A DNA stretch of 64,000 nucleotides from JADHUC01 sp964617665 (GCA_964617665.1 CAZUAH010000003.1:21553-85552); one strand, 5' to 3'. Positions 8,766 to 18,224 are shown, numbered from the stretch's first letter. The notes: generated by a model from the sequence alone, not told the origin. Translations and numbers: made by a program.

Positions 8766-9188
8766 ATGAAGACATTGACTAAAGAGATTTGGATGCAAGT
8801 GCCCGAGCGTCGTGCGATCATGTCGATCCACGATGAAGTCGAGCGGCTTGTCGAGGAAAGCGGTGTGCAGGATGGTCTAGTTCTTGTGAACGCAATGCAT
8901 ATCACCGCGAGCGTTTTCATTAACGACAACGAATCGGGACTGCACCGCGACTATGACAGGTGGCTCGAGGAGTTGGCCCCGTTTGACCCGTCGTCCGAGC
9001 GTTATCACCATAACCGCACGGGCGAAGACAATGCGGATGCTCACCACAAGCGGCAGATCATGGGCCGAGAAGTTGTTGTGGCTATCACCGACGGCAGATT
9101 GCACCTTGGACCGTGGGAGCACATCTTCTACTACGAATTCGATGGGCGACGACGAAAGCGAATACTGGTCAAGATCATTGGTGAGTAG
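8766..9188 (+). CDS. yjbQ: YjbQ/UPF0047 family protein (secondary thiamine-phosphate synthase-like)
   Basis: 140 residues from the ATG at 8766; a GGAG motif lies about 9 bp upstream, and the upstream in-frame ATG at 8730 has none. The whole length matches the UPF0047/YjbQ family: [20 protein letters not shown], then [10 protein letters not shown], the conserved histidine cluster YHHN...[15 protein letters not shown], and [20 protein letters not shown] ending with ILVKIIGE. Members have weak thiamine-phosphate synthase activity and bind metal through the histidines; the physiological role is uncertain. It is a small cytosolic trimeric protein. The palindromic element at 9199 starts 10 bp after the stop. 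Confidence 0.9.
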   Translation: MKTLTKEIWMQVPERRAIMSIHDEVERLVEESGVQDGLVLVNAMHITASVFINDNESGLHRDYDRWLEELAPFDPSSERYHHNRTGEDNADAHHKRQIMGREVVVAITDGRLHLGPWEHIFYYEFDGRRRKRILVKIIGE

Positions 9189-9198
9189 TGAAGTAGAT

Positions 9199-9603
9199 GT
9201 AGGTCAGGCGTAGCCTGGACTGATCAATCTGTTCACGCTGTCGTGGGCGATTGGGATGCTTGGCCTATCCCGTTTTTGTTTCAGTCCCGAAGGGACGGAT
9301 CTAAGATAGCTCAGGGTGGAGAGACGCGAGGGAACCGAGCGTCGCGCAACCCTGGGGATGTGAAGAAAACGGATTCGCGAATCCCGAAGGGGTGGCCCTA
9401 ATGGGCCGACCGTTGTTAGGGCCGCCCCGTTGGGGCTTTCGGCGTGTGCAAAATCCGTTCCCAGGGTTGCGCGACTAACGTCGCTCCACCCTGGGCTTTC
9501 ATAAGGCTGTGCCTTCGGCACGGAAGACCGTGAAACAAAACTGGAATCGATCGAAATAGCCATTTCAGCGTAAACTGAACAGTCCAGGCACAGCCTGACC
9601 TAC
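9199..9603. mobile_element. 405-bp palindromic non-autonomous element
   Basis: The ends are inverted copies of 24 bp: GTAGGTCAGGC(GTA)GCCTGGACTG at 9199-9222 and its complement at 9580-9603, differing at three central bases. Inside, further arms pair in the same nested order: GTTTCAGTCCCGAAG with CCGTGAAACAAAAC, CAGGGTGGAG with CTCCACCCTG, GCGCAACCCTGGG with CCCAGGGTTGCGCG, and GTGGCCCTAA with TTAGGGCCGC. The whole element can therefore fold on itself. It has no convincing reading frame. It lies between yjbQ and topB, which converge on it. I see no clear target duplication. Confidence 0.7.
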
Positions 9604-9620
9604 CGGAGCGACGGAAGCCG

Positions 9621-12008
9621 TCAGGATTCGAACTCGAATTCAACTCGTCCGTCGATCAGTTTCAGGCGAGCGCTGAACGGTTTTCCAGCTTTGGACTTGA
9701 AGCCCTTCAGCAGCGATGTCTCTCCTTTGCTTAACAGCGTCTTCGCGGTCCGCGTGCCGATTCGCTTTCCGGCCATGGTCTTCCAGATGACGAACTTACA
9801 GCCGTTCTGCCAGTCGCTGCAACTGTACGACTTTGGCCGTTCCACCACCTTACCGCTGCAAAGCGGACAGACGCCCAATTCGACCGTTCGTTTATCGGCG
9901 GACCGCGTGCGTTTGGTGGAAGACGCGCGGGATCTTGCGCCGCTTGCCCGTCGGCGTTTTCGACCGAATGATCGCTGGTCGTCTTTGCTGGGTACCGGGA
10001 TCTCGGTCACATCGCCAGTTTCGGTCAAGGCAAGGATCGCTTTTCCAACATCGGCAATCTCGACCGGCTGTAAGATCGCTCGCCGTTGCAGCAATTCGCG
10101 GATCTGACTGACGCTCAATTCACGGTCCTTGTGCGCGGGCCACAGGACGAACCCGCAGCCGTCTTGCCAGCCGGAACAGCCGAACCCGCGTTTGCCTTGG
10201 ATGACCGGACGTCCGCACCGGGGACATTCGCCGAACTTCGAATCGTCAACTTTCCATTCGTCGGCCAAGTGGATGATCCGGTTCGCATAGTCGCCGACCT
10301 CAGCCATGAATCGACGTGCATCCAAACGGCCAGCTTCGATCTCCCGCAGGTTGGCCTCCCACTGGCCGGTCAGCTCCGGTGATTTCAAGTCCTGCTCGCC
10401 GACCAAGGCAATCAGATAGCGTCCCAAGTCGGTCGCGGAAAGCGTCTTCTTGGTGCGCGTGACGTACCTGCGTTTCAACAGTGTCTCGATAATCGCCGCG
10501 CGCGTCGCCGGAGTGCCTAGTCCTTTCTCTTTCAGGGTTTCCCGAAGTTGTTCATCGTCCACCAGCTTGCCGGCCGTCTCCATTGCCCCCAGCAACGTGT
10601 TTTCGGTGAAAGGTCGCGGCGGCGAGGTCTCGCCTTGCTTGATCAGCGGTTCGTGCGGCCCACGTTCGCCAACCTTGAACTCGGGTAATTCCTGCTCGTC
10701 CTCATTGTCATCGGACCTTTTTTGCGGGTACAACTCGGTCCATCCCGGCTGGATAACGCGGACTCCCTTCGCGCGGAATGGCACTTTGTTCGAGACCCCG
10801 TCGACGGTGGTTATCTCCTTGACACAGGGCGGATAGAAGACAGCGATCAGACGCGTGACAATCGCATCAAAGACCTGCTCATCGCGTCTGGAAAGCTGCC
10901 CCGGCAGGCTGCCGGTTGGGATGATTGCGTGGTGATCGCCAACTTTCTTGTCATTCACGATGCGACCCGAAAACCGAAGCGACGACAGGTTCAGTTTGCC
11001 GATTTCCTTCTGCTTGATGGTCGCCAGCTTCTGCAGGACCTTTGGGACCTCCTTCTTCATATCGGATCCCAGGTATCGCGAGTCGGTACGCGGATACGTG
11101 ATCAGTTTCCGTTCGTACAGTGACTGAGCAATCTTCAAGGTATCGGCTGCGGACAAGCCATAGCGACGGTTCATATCCCGCTGCAGTTCGGTCAGATCGT
11201 ACAGTTGCGGCGGTTGGCTACGTTGCTGTTTACGGTCGATCTTGGTGACAACGAAATCGTGCCCCTGCACGCGTGTCAACAGCTCCTTGGCTTCGCCTTC
11301 CTTCGAGCAGCGACCTCCGGTGAATTTGAACACGGTGTTACGGTAGCGGGTCATCAATTCCCAAAACGGCTCCGGCCGAAACGTGCGAATTTGGTCGTCT
11401 CGCCGCACGATCATGGCCAGCACCGGTGTCTGAACTCGCCCCACGCTCCATAGAATTCCGTCGCCGTATCGAACCGTGTAATTGCGCGTGCCGTTCATGC
11501 CCACGATCCAGTCGGCTTCGCTTCGGCACTTGGCCGCGGCATATAGATGGTCGTAGTCACGACCGGGCCGCAGGTTGTTGAAGGCGGATCGGATCGCACT
11601 TCCGGTCAGCGAACTGAGCCAGAGTCGCTTGACCGGTTTGTTCGTACATCCAGTCATGGTGAGGATGTAGCGGAAGATCAACTCACCTTCGCGTCCTGCG
11701 TCCGTAGCGCAGATCAATTCCGTAGCGCCGCGAAACAGGCTTTTGACGATCGAAAACTGTTTGCGGGCACCCTTGTCGCCGGTTAGCTTCAGCTCGAACC
11801 GATCTGGGATGATTGGCAGCGGATCCAGCATCCATTTCTTCAGTGCCGGGTCGTATTCGTCGGGTTCCTTCAACGCGACCAGATGCCCTAACGCCCAAGT
11901 GACTTGATATCCATTGCCCTCCGCGTAGCCTTCGTGACGAGACCTTGCGCCGAGGAAACTCGCAATGTCGCGAGCGACTGACGGTTTCTCGGCAAGTACG
12001 ACTTTCAT
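9621..12008 (-). CDS. topB: DNA topoisomerase III
   Basis: 795 residues. The start is the ATG at 12008 (MKVVLAEKPSVARDIASFLG), the usual N terminus of TopB; an in-frame TTG 63 bp upstream only adds unrelated sequence. A type IA topoisomerase: TOPRIM domain at residues 1-150 with the acidic motif CATDAGREGELIF, and the catalytic Tyr305 in LITYPRTDSRYLGSDM. Two C-terminal zinc-ribbon modules follow (ECPRCGRPV...CSGWQDGCGF and VCPLCSGKV...CSDWQNGCKFVIW); the second runs into a topo-III repeat ending the protein. It decatenates and relaxes DNA in the cytoplasm. The length is longer than E. coli TopB (about 650 residues), owing to the extra zinc modules common outside Enterobacteria. Confidence 0.95.
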   Translation of the reverse strand: MKVVLAEKPSVARDIASFLGARSRHEGYAEGNGYQVTWALGHLVALKEPDEYDPALKKWMLDPLPIIPDRFELKLTGDKGARKQFSIVKSLFRGATELICATDAGREGELIFRYILTMTGCTNKPVKRLWLSSLTGSAIRSAFNNLRPGRDYDHLYAAAKCRSEADWIVGMNGTRNYTVRYGDGILWSVGRVQTPVLAMIVRRDDQIRTFRPEPFWELMTRYRNTVFKFTGGRCSKEGEAKELLTRVQGHDFVVTKIDRKQQRSQPPQLYDLTELQRDMNRRYGLSAADTLKIAQSLYERKLITYPRTDSRYLGSDMKKEVPKVLQKLATIKQKEIGKLNLSSLRFSGRIVNDKKVGDHHAIIPTGSLPGQLSRRDEQVFDAIVTRLIAVFYPPCVKEITTVDGVSNKVPFRAKGVRVIQPGWTELYPQKRSDDNEDEQELPEFKVGERGPHEPLIKQGETSPPRPFTENTLLGAMETAGKLVDDEQLRETLKEKGLGTPATRAAIIETLLKRRYVTRTKKTLSATDLGRYLIALVGEQDLKSPELTGQWEANLREIEAGRLDARRFMAEVGDYANRIIHLADEWKVDDSKFGECPRCGRPVIQGKRGFGCSGWQDGCGFVLWPAHKDRELSVSQIRELLQRRAILQPVEIADVGKAILALTETGDVTEIPVPSKDDQRSFGRKRRRASGARSRASSTKRTRSADKRTVELGVCPLCSGKVVERPKSYSCSDWQNGCKFVIWKTMAGKRIGTRTAKTLLSKGETSLLKGFKSKAGKPFSARLKLIDGRVEFEFES

Positions 12009-12084
12009 GACGCCCCAGCTGTTCAAGCCCAACTCGTGCCTTCGGGCAGCGCGACTATAAGGGCATTTCAAAATCCAAATCGGT

Positions 12085-12150
12085 CGTAGCTGCGTTCACC
12101 AGAACGCGGTCTTTCCGGCAGCCGACCGCACTCTGGCGAGTGCAGCTACG
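12085..12150. repeat. intergenic inverted repeat, 27-bp arms
   Basis: Arms at 12085-12111 and 12124-12150 begin CGTAGCTGC and meet around TTTCCGGCAGCC; about 22 of 27 positions pair. It lies upstream of topB and downstream of the DUF6807 gene, where it could serve as a terminator or a mobile hairpin. Confidence 0.65.
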
Positions 12151-12167
12151 GCCTCAAAACCGCTTCT

Positions 12168-13406
12168 TCATTGGTTCGACACAACTCGGACTTCCACCGG
12201 GTGGGCATAATCCTGCCAGAGTTGCTCGGTGACCTCTTGATTGGGCTTTCCTTGGTGTATGCAGAAACGATACCGCGACACATAGGGCTTACCCGGTTCG
12301 ATCGTGAACGAACCAAGTAGTGCTGGTGTGAAACAGAAATATGGCATCGTGGGATGCAGACGCACGGGCTGCGGGAAGCGGAAGTTCCCGGGATGATCCA
12401 GGATCGTCACGCCGGTCATCTTTTGGGCAAGTGGCCCGTAAATGTCTACCCACGTCGGTCGAGTATGATTGCCGTCCTTCTTCGTTTTGCCTTCACTCGT
12501 CAAATAGTCGAAGTCCTTGTGCTCCTGCCAATCGGCGTGGCCTCGTATCATTAAACCGCCGTAGTGTATCTCTTCGACGACGACCGGCGCGCCACCGGCG
12601 CAAGTCTGTGTCGACTCGACGTCGAACAGGAAGCGGTCACTGATGTTGAAGATCCGGACGTTCCAGGTTTCATCGAGCGCAGGCTTTGGGCCGTCCGGGG
12701 CAGTCAGATCGACCTGTTGCTGGCGAATGGTAAAGGAACCGAAAACCGGCCCACCGGCAAAGTCGATCAGTTCTACGTGTTCCACCTTGCCGGTGCCAAC
12801 TTTCTGATCCCAGCCGTTTGTCGATCGACCCTCAAAGGTCGTCTTCCGCCAGGCGAACATGATTCCGTGCTGATGAGCGTGGTCCGGATTGAAATCGTCG
12901 GTCACCATCTGGCCCGAGGGATCATAGACTGGGTGGATGTGGCCGCTTTTGGCATAGTAGGGGGTCTTTGGATCCGGACTGGGCACCACGGCCTGGTTGT
13001 AGACCAGTACCGGTTTGTCGCCAATCTTGACGTGCAGGCGTTTACCATCGTCTTTCACCGTGACAGCTCTGGCGACGTCCGGCTTCTTTGTCGTGGACGC
13101 GAGGCGGTACTGCCGTGCCTTCCCGGCGGCGAGTTTCTCATGGAGGATCCAAGCGATACTCGGCGTATCGCCAGCCTGGACCTGTGCAGGGATTGGCTGA
13201 CCATTGTCGATCCGAGTCAGCGCGAAATGCTGGTGGCCTCGCAGCGCGGACGGCAACTCGGTCACCACGACACAGTTCTCGCGGTCGAAATCGCTGGCAA
13301 CGACCTCCAGCTTTACGGATTCGGACCGTCCCACCCCGTAGGCGTGGATTGGAACGGCCAACATTGTAAGAGCAACGACGGAGCATGTCCGCATTTTGGC
13401 ATGCAC
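12168..13406 (-). CDS. DUF6807 (PmoA-type) exported protein
   Basis: 412 residues. The start is GTG at 13406 with GGAG 7-8 bp upstream; an ATG four codons in is too far from that site. A signal peptide (about 1-23, ending HAYG) implies export. The body matches the DUF6807 family, often annotated PmoA in planctomycete and Bacteroidetes genomes: PYYAKSGHIHPVYDPSG, FNPDHAHQHGIMFAWR, VEEIHYGGLMIRGHADW and a C-terminal HPTMPYFCFTPAL. The conserved histidines suggest metal or substrate binding. The biochemical activity is not established; such genes sit among sugar-processing clusters. It follows the esterase gene on the same strand with a 119-bp gap. Confidence 0.8.
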   Translation of the reverse strand: MHAKMRTCSVVALTMLAVPIHAYGVGRSESVKLEVVASDFDRENCVVVTELPSALRGHQHFALTRIDNGQPIPAQVQAGDTPSIAWILHEKLAAGKARQYRLASTTKKPDVARAVTVKDDGKRLHVKIGDKPVLVYNQAVVPSPDPKTPYYAKSGHIHPVYDPSGQMVTDDFNPDHAHQHGIMFAWRKTTFEGRSTNGWDQKVGTGKVEHVELIDFAGGPVFGSFTIRQQQVDLTAPDGPKPALDETWNVRIFNISDRFLFDVESTQTCAGGAPVVVEEIHYGGLMIRGHADWQEHKDFDYLTSEGKTKKDGNHTRPTWVDIYGPLAQKMTGVTILDHPGNFRFPQPVRLHPTMPYFCFTPALLGSFTIEPGKPYVSRYRFCIHQGKPNQEVTEQLWQDYAHPVEVRVVSNQ

Positions 13407-13525
13407 TTCTTGTCTCCTTCTTCACGAACGATAGCCTGCAGGCTTCTTTCTACTTGGCCAAATACACGCGAGCATTCTCGGCGTCGTCATTATGATAGCC
13501 GTTTCACGCAAAGCCGAGCAACGTC

Positions 13526-15643
13526 CTACTGCGGTTCTGGCGCTCCAAGGAATTCCAGCCGATCCTTTTCCCAACCGAGCTTTGTCGCGACTTGCTGCGG
13601 ATACTCCCAGCCAGACTCGCCGTCCTGACAAATCATGACGCTCGATCGTTCCATCGCCATCGCCATTGCCTGAGGCATGTCCAAGAACCGCAACACGTTC
13701 AGAAAGATTGGGCCGTCAGAGTGGGACTTCGACGGTTGCATGAGATCGAGCCGCGCGACCCTCGGTGTGAACAACGATGCGTAGAGTGCGACGCCAGCCA
13801 TCTGCTTATTGCCCGCCATCTCCAGTGCCACGTCCGTTCTGCCGACGATGCTGCGAACGGCCGCCGCCGCCCTTGCTACGTCCCACACTCGCATGCCGTC
13901 GCGAGTCTGACCAAGTAGCATGAACCGCCGGCGGATCTGCGTCTGCTTTCGCTCGTCGGGATTCCAGGCAGTCCGGCCGATTCCGCGCGGAGCGAAGTAG
14001 GCCAATGCAGTCTTCGAGCCTTTGATCGATTTGGCCAACGCGTCAAACACGGGCTGGTTGCCTTCAGCAGAACCTTCGTCCTGCAGTTGATCGGCAAACG
14101 CAACTTGCATCGTGGCGAGGAATTCTGGCCAGTCTTCATGGTTCAGGGCGAGCAACGAGACGCGATCCAAGCTCGCGAGATCCAAACCGGCCTGATGGGC
14201 GAGATAAAGCCTAAGGACCATATTCGGCTGCTCGCTGGTGAAGTCATAGGCGGACAAGCGGACACCATTCGACTCGGCCGAGAAAACCGCTTTCACGTCG
14301 AGGCCGTTTTCTGTTGCTGGCTCGGATGAGGGCCAACCACGGAAGACCTTTTCGCGCAAAGCTGCCATCCATTGCTGCTTCTGCTCCGTCCACTGCTCGG
14401 CGTTTTCCGGGACGGTCGGCTCGGCAGTCTTCGTGAACGTCTCCTGGATCTTTGTATTCCGCTGGTCGTCGGGTAACTGCTCGAAGACTCTGAGCTGTTG
14501 CGGCTGGAACAGCTTCGTTGCGGTCGTTTCGATCAGCGGGTCTTCCCCTTTCAGGAACTTGTTGAACCAGTGGAAGGCATGGATACGAAGCTCTTGTGTA
14601 TCCTTGTGCGGCCCTTCACAGATCTGCAGGCCGATGTGCTGGACTTTGCCGTGCATTTCGTAGATTCGCCGGGCCTTGGTGTATACGTCGACCACACCGT
14701 CCAGCGGGAAGATGCGGTCTTTGTCGGTGTTGGAGATCAACAAAGGGCGCGGCGAGACCATTGCCGCGACCATAGGGAAGTCCCACCGGTACGTGTTGAC
14801 CATATACATACAGTCGCAGTGCCCTTCGACGCAGCCTTCGACGACGTGGTTCTTCAGGCTGGTGATACCTGCCACGGGAACAGCCGCCTTGATCCGCTCG
14901 TCCAGAGCGGAGATCCACCAGCTATAAGCGCCGCCTCCGGAACGGCCGGTCACGCCGATCCGCTCGGGATCCACTTCGGGCCGCGACTGCAGATAGTCCA
15001 ACGAGCGAATGCAATTCCAGGCTTCGGTACCGGCTGACGTGTATCCGCGAGCGTTCCACCACCACATCTTCTCGCGGTACGTGCCGTGATGAATCCCTTC
15101 GATCTCGCCCAGTTGCAGCGTGTCGATCGTCAGGCACACGTATCCGTTGCGAGCAAACCAACCGCCGTGATGTTGATAGTTTGCCTTGTTGCCGTAGCTG
15201 ACGCCGTCGATCTTCACCCGCCCGTGACCGCAGACGTACAGGATCGCCGGGAGCTTTTCATCGCGTTGTTTAGGCACGTACAGGTTGCCGGTCACGTACA
15301 GGCCGGGACGCGATTGGAAGTGGAGCTTCTCCACGGTGAATTCTTCATGCTCCGTCGTGCCGGTGATGGTCGCCTCGAGCGGCGTCTTATCCGGCAGAGG
15401 ATCGAGGCCGAGCATTTCGAAAAGCTGTTTACGGTAACCATCCTTCCTCGCCTGCCAGTCATCGAGTGTTTTGATATCGCTCAGACAATTCTCAGTCAGT
15501 TCCGCAGTTTCGGCGCGGAAGTAGGCTTCCAGCGCGTCGTCGGCACGGCTTGGGCCGAGATCGACCCATCTGGATTCGCCGCCGATCATCGACGCTACGC
15601 AGCAAAACAAGACTGTGACGGACAAGCAGAAGCGTTTCGTCAT
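13526..15643 (-). CDS. acetyl xylan esterase-like alpha/beta-hydrolase, two domains
   Basis: 705 residues from the ATG at 15643, with AAGGAG 9-10 bp upstream; the frame is open for another 324 bp but that part is non-homologous. A signal peptide covers residues 1-22. The first domain (about 80-400) is a dienelactone/acetyl-xylan-esterase-type hydrolase: LPAILYVCGHGRVK, the nucleophile elbow GVTGRSGGGAYSWW, the acidic residue in NTDKDRIFPLDG and His in CEGPHKDTQ. It probably removes acyl groups from polysaccharides. The second domain (about 500-705) repeats hydrolase-like features (AYFAPRGIGRTAW, WDVARAAAAVRSI) but has GNKQMAG where a GxSxG would be, so it looks inactive. It is divergent from the DUF1080 gene. 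Confidence 0.82.
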   Translation of the reverse strand: MTKRFCLSVTVLFCCVASMIGGESRWVDLGPSRADDALEAYFRAETAELTENCLSDIKTLDDWQARKDGYRKQLFEMLGLDPLPDKTPLEATITGTTEHEEFTVEKLHFQSRPGLYVTGNLYVPKQRDEKLPAILYVCGHGRVKIDGVSYGNKANYQHHGGWFARNGYVCLTIDTLQLGEIEGIHHGTYREKMWWWNARGYTSAGTEAWNCIRSLDYLQSRPEVDPERIGVTGRSGGGAYSWWISALDERIKAAVPVAGITSLKNHVVEGCVEGHCDCMYMVNTYRWDFPMVAAMVSPRPLLISNTDKDRIFPLDGVVDVYTKARRIYEMHGKVQHIGLQICEGPHKDTQELRIHAFHWFNKFLKGEDPLIETTATKLFQPQQLRVFEQLPDDQRNTKIQETFTKTAEPTVPENAEQWTEQKQQWMAALREKVFRGWPSSEPATENGLDVKAVFSAESNGVRLSAYDFTSEQPNMVLRLYLAHQAGLDLASLDRVSLLALNHEDWPEFLATMQVAFADQLQDEGSAEGNQPVFDALAKSIKGSKTALAYFAPRGIGRTAWNPDERKQTQIRRRFMLLGQTRDGMRVWDVARAAAAVRSIVGRTDVALEMAGNKQMAGVALYASLFTPRVARLDLMQPSKSHSDGPIFLNVLRFLDMPQAMAMAMERSSVMICQDGESGWEYPQQVATKLGWEKDRLEFLGAPEPQ

Positions 15644-15707
15644 GGCAAGAAGCTCCTTGGGTAGAACTTGGTGTCGATGGAAGCAGTCTCGGAAGTCGTG
15701 GTGTAGG

Positions 15708-15787
15708 GGGTGGCCGGGGTTGGAGCGGTGCGAAACCCCCGGCGGTTTCAGGACCGGGGCTTCCCTTCGGTCCAGCCCCGGCCACCC
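15708..15787. repeat. intergenic hairpin repeat, 17-bp arms
   Basis: GGGTGGCCGGGGTTGGA at 15708-15724 pairs with TCCAGCCCCGGCCACCC at 15771-15787 (one mismatch). Smaller inner hairpins (GAAACC/GGTTTC, ACCG/CGGT) fill the loop. It lies in the 385-bp divergent gap 15644-16028. The rest of that gap should hold the two promoters, but I cannot place them. Confidence 0.65.
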
Positions 15788-16028
15788 AACTCGTTCGTTC
15801 AAACTGGTCCTGGTGCTTGCGAGCGGATGATTGGCATGTCCATCCGCAGACAACTGCGCATCCAGCAAACCATGCGGTGCGAGCAAAGGCAAGATAGGGG
15901 CACGATCAAAACGTGTGAATTGATGTGTCGCTAGAAATCTTCGCTCGCTGGACATTGCAAAACGCACAGGATACGCTATGGAAAGTTCATTCTTGTGTCA
16001 CCTGGACAATGTTTGCAATGGAGAAGCC

Positions 16029-16619
16029 ATGAGTTCTACGAGTATCAACGCTATCGTAGCTTCGATCGTGACTGCCGGACTGTTTGTTGTGGGTACCGCC
16101 TCTGCGGGCGACCCGGTTGTACTGTTTGATGGAAAGACGTTGGATAATTGGGACGTGATAACATGCGAGGCGGTGGTCCAGGATGGTGCGATTTTGCTCA
16201 AGTCAGGCAACGGGCTCGTACAGACCAAGAAACGCTATGCCGATTACGTTTTCGAATACGAATGGAAAGCGCTGAAACCCGAAGGTTGGGATTCGGGTGT
16301 CTATTTTCGATACGCCGAGGTGCCCGAGGGACGTCCCTGGCCGAAGCGATATCAGGTGAACTTGCGTGTGGGAATGGAAGGAGACCTGGGCGGCTTCAAG
16401 GACGGGCGCAACACCATTGCCACCAAGCCTCGAGACTGGAATCGTTTCGAACTGACGGTCAAAGGCACGACCGCCGCACTGAAAGTAAACGGCAAAGACG
16501 CATGGAAAATTGATGGAATCGAAGATCCAAACGGTTTTATCGCCCTGCAATCCGAAGTACCGGGAGGAGGTCAATTCCTCTTCCGCAACATCCGCATCAC
16601 CGAGCTTGACAAAGATTGA
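16029..16619 (+). CDS. DUF1080 (3-keto-disaccharide hydrolase) exported protein
   Basis: 196 residues from the ATG at 16029, preceded by GGAGAAG; an upstream in-frame ATG at 15978 lacks a ribosome-binding site and would bury the signal peptide (MSSTSINAIVASIVTAGLFV, cleaved near TASA). The mature part is a concanavalin-like beta-sandwich of the DUF1080 family: VVLFDGKTLDNWDV, YADYVFEYEWK, GWDSGVYFRYAE, WNRFELTVKG and a final GQFLFRNIRITEL. Family members hydrolyse or eliminate 3-keto-glycosides. The next gene encodes a Gfo/Idh/MocA oxidoreductase, which would supply the keto-sugar by NAD(P)-dependent oxidation, a pairing common in Planctomycetota. Confidence 0.88.
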   Translation: MSSTSINAIVASIVTAGLFVVGTASAGDPVVLFDGKTLDNWDVITCEAVVQDGAILLKSGNGLVQTKKRYADYVFEYEWKALKPEGWDSGVYFRYAEVPEGRPWPKRYQVNLRVGMEGDLGGFKDGRNTIATKPRDWNRFELTVKGTTAALKVNGKDAWKIDGIEDPNGFIALQSEVPGGGQFLFRNIRITELDKD

Positions 16620-16767
16620 TCGCCATACGATCCTGATCACAAGGACGTCCGTGCCCCTAAACGCATGATCTCCATTCGATCGCTTGGTTGAACCGTGAGG
16701 TCGCGTGTGTTACGTATGCGAGTGGTGGTGGCAGACTGGCGAGGATCAAGTTGAAAGGAGCCTTTCG

Positions 16768-18171
16768 ATGAGTAACGGTGACAGCAGACCCGATCGCGGC
16801 GGCGTGTGTTCCCGTCGCGAGGTGTTGGGCGGTGCAATGGCCGCCATGGCTTCGGTGGCGATCGTGCCGCGTAGCGTCTTGGGTGGCGCCGGACAAACCG
16901 CACCGAGCGACAAACCGATACTCGGCGGTATCGGCATTGGTGGTGTGGGGCATGGGCAACTCAGTGCGTGTGACAAGGTTGGATTTCAGATCGAGGCCCT
17001 TTGCGATGTGGACGATTCCTACGCAAAGAAGTCCTACGACAAGTGGCCCAAGGCGCGGCGGTACCGGAACTATCGCGAGATGCTGGATGCGGAAGACAAG
17101 CGGATCGACGCCGTCTACATCGGCACACCGGACCACTCGCACGCAGTCATCGCCATGGAAGTGCTTCGCAAGAAAAAACACGTCTGCTGCGTGAAACCGC
17201 TTACCAGGACAATCGACGAATGCCGCGTCGTCGTCGACGCTGCCAAGAAAGCCGGCGTGGCAACGCAAGTGACGGCGTCGCCGAACACGGGCGAAGGCGG
17301 TTGCCGCACGTGCGAATTGATTTGGGCCGGCGCCATCGGTCCGGTCCGTGAAGTTCACATCTGGTCGAATCGGCCGCTGTGGCCACAGGGGATGATGACG
17401 CCGCCCGGCGAGGATACGATTCCATCGACGCTGGACTGGGACTTGTGGCTGGGACCGGCCAAGGCGATTCCCTTCAAGGCAACCTGGCCGGAAGGGCACT
17501 ACGCAATGAAGCAGGTCAACGTGCCGGGGCGAGCACCCCGAAACGCCGTTTATCACCCGTGGAATTTCCGTGGATGGTGGGCCTTCGGCACCGGCGCGCT
17601 GGGCGACATGGGTTGCCATCACCTGAACACGCCCTACCGCGCGTTGAAGCTGGGACATCCGACCAGCGTACACGCCTCGGCGACAAAGGTATTCGAAGAA
17701 ACAGCACCCCTGGGTTCGATCGTCACCTACGACTTCCCTGCCCGCGAGGACATGGAACCGGTCCGTGTCACGTGGTACGACGGCGGTATAAGACCTCCCT
17801 GTCCACCAGAGCGAAAAGGTGCCCCGATGCCCTCGTCCGGTACCATGTACGTTGGCGACGAAGGCATCATGTTCGGTTCGAGCATCCTGCCGGCCGAGCG
17901 GGCGGCGAAATCCAGAGACGTCCCCAAGACACTCACACGTCGCTCGGGCACCTGGGGCGAATGGATCGAAGCGTGTCGAGGCGGCGAACAGGCGGGATGC
18001 CATTTCGAGTGGGCGGGCCTGTTGACCGAGTTCACCCTGCTGGGCAACATCGCCATCCGCACGGGCAAGCACCTGGAGTGGGACGCGGAGAAACTGCAGT
18101 TCACTAATTTCGATGGCGCCAACAAGTACGTTCGCGAGGAGTACCGCGAGGGCTGGTCGCTGGACGGCTGA
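16768..18171 (+). CDS. Gfo/Idh/MocA family oxidoreductase with Tat signal
   Basis: 467 residues from the ATG at 16768 (AAAGGAG 7 bp upstream); the longer frame from 16705 is not supported. The N terminus CSRREVLGGAMAAMASVAIV is a twin-arginine signal, so the protein would be exported folded with its cofactor. A Rossmann domain follows (ILGGIGIGGVGHGQL, acidic residue in ALCDVDD, IDAVYIGTPDHSHAVIA). The family's EKP motif is CVKPLTRTIDE here: the lysine is kept but the preceding Glu is Val. The C-terminal domain has WNFRGWWAFGTGALGDMGCHH with the catalytic-type histidines. Likely role: oxidation of a sugar to a keto-sugar, paired with the DUF1080 protein 149 bp upstream. Confidence 0.88.
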   Translation: MSNGDSRPDRGGVCSRREVLGGAMAAMASVAIVPRSVLGGAGQTAPSDKPILGGIGIGGVGHGQLSACDKVGFQIEALCDVDDSYAKKSYDKWPKARRYRNYREMLDAEDKRIDAVYIGTPDHSHAVIAMEVLRKKKHVCCVKPLTRTIDECRVVVDAAKKAGVATQVTASPNTGEGGCRTCELIWAGAIGPVREVHIWSNRPLWPQGMMTPPGEDTIPSTLDWDLWLGPAKAIPFKATWPEGHYAMKQVNVPGRAPRNAVYHPWNFRGWWAFGTGALGDMGCHHLNTPYRALKLGHPTSVHASATKVFEETAPLGSIVTYDFPAREDMEPVRVTWYDGGIRPPCPPERKGAPMPSSGTMYVGDEGIMFGSSILPAERAAKSRDVPKTLTRRSGTWGEWIEACRGGEQAGCHFEWAGLLTEFTLLGNIAIRTGKHLEWDAEKLQFTNFDGANKYVREEYREGWSLDG

Positions 18172-18198
18172 CAACAGCCCGTCGGACGCTACGCTCCT

Positions 18199-18224
18199 GG
18201 TTCCCAAGCTTCAGCTTGGGAACC
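18199..18224. repeat. 12-bp-arm perfect palindromic hairpin
   Basis: GGTTCCCAAGCT-TC-AGCTTGGGAACC, directly after the Gfo/Idh/MocA stop and before the convergent YVTN gene. No T-run follows, so it is more like a repetitive extragenic palindrome than a classical terminator, although it could end transcripts from both sides. Confidence 0.65.

Noticed and set aside
9621..9640. GGATTCGAACTCGAATTC resembling a tRNA T-loop
   Set aside because: It is the 3' end of topB (codons for FEFES) and no acceptor or anticodon arms surround it.
18199..18224. Palindrome as a classical rho-independent terminator
   Set aside because: The stem is strong but no T-run follows on either strand; it is recorded as a repeat.
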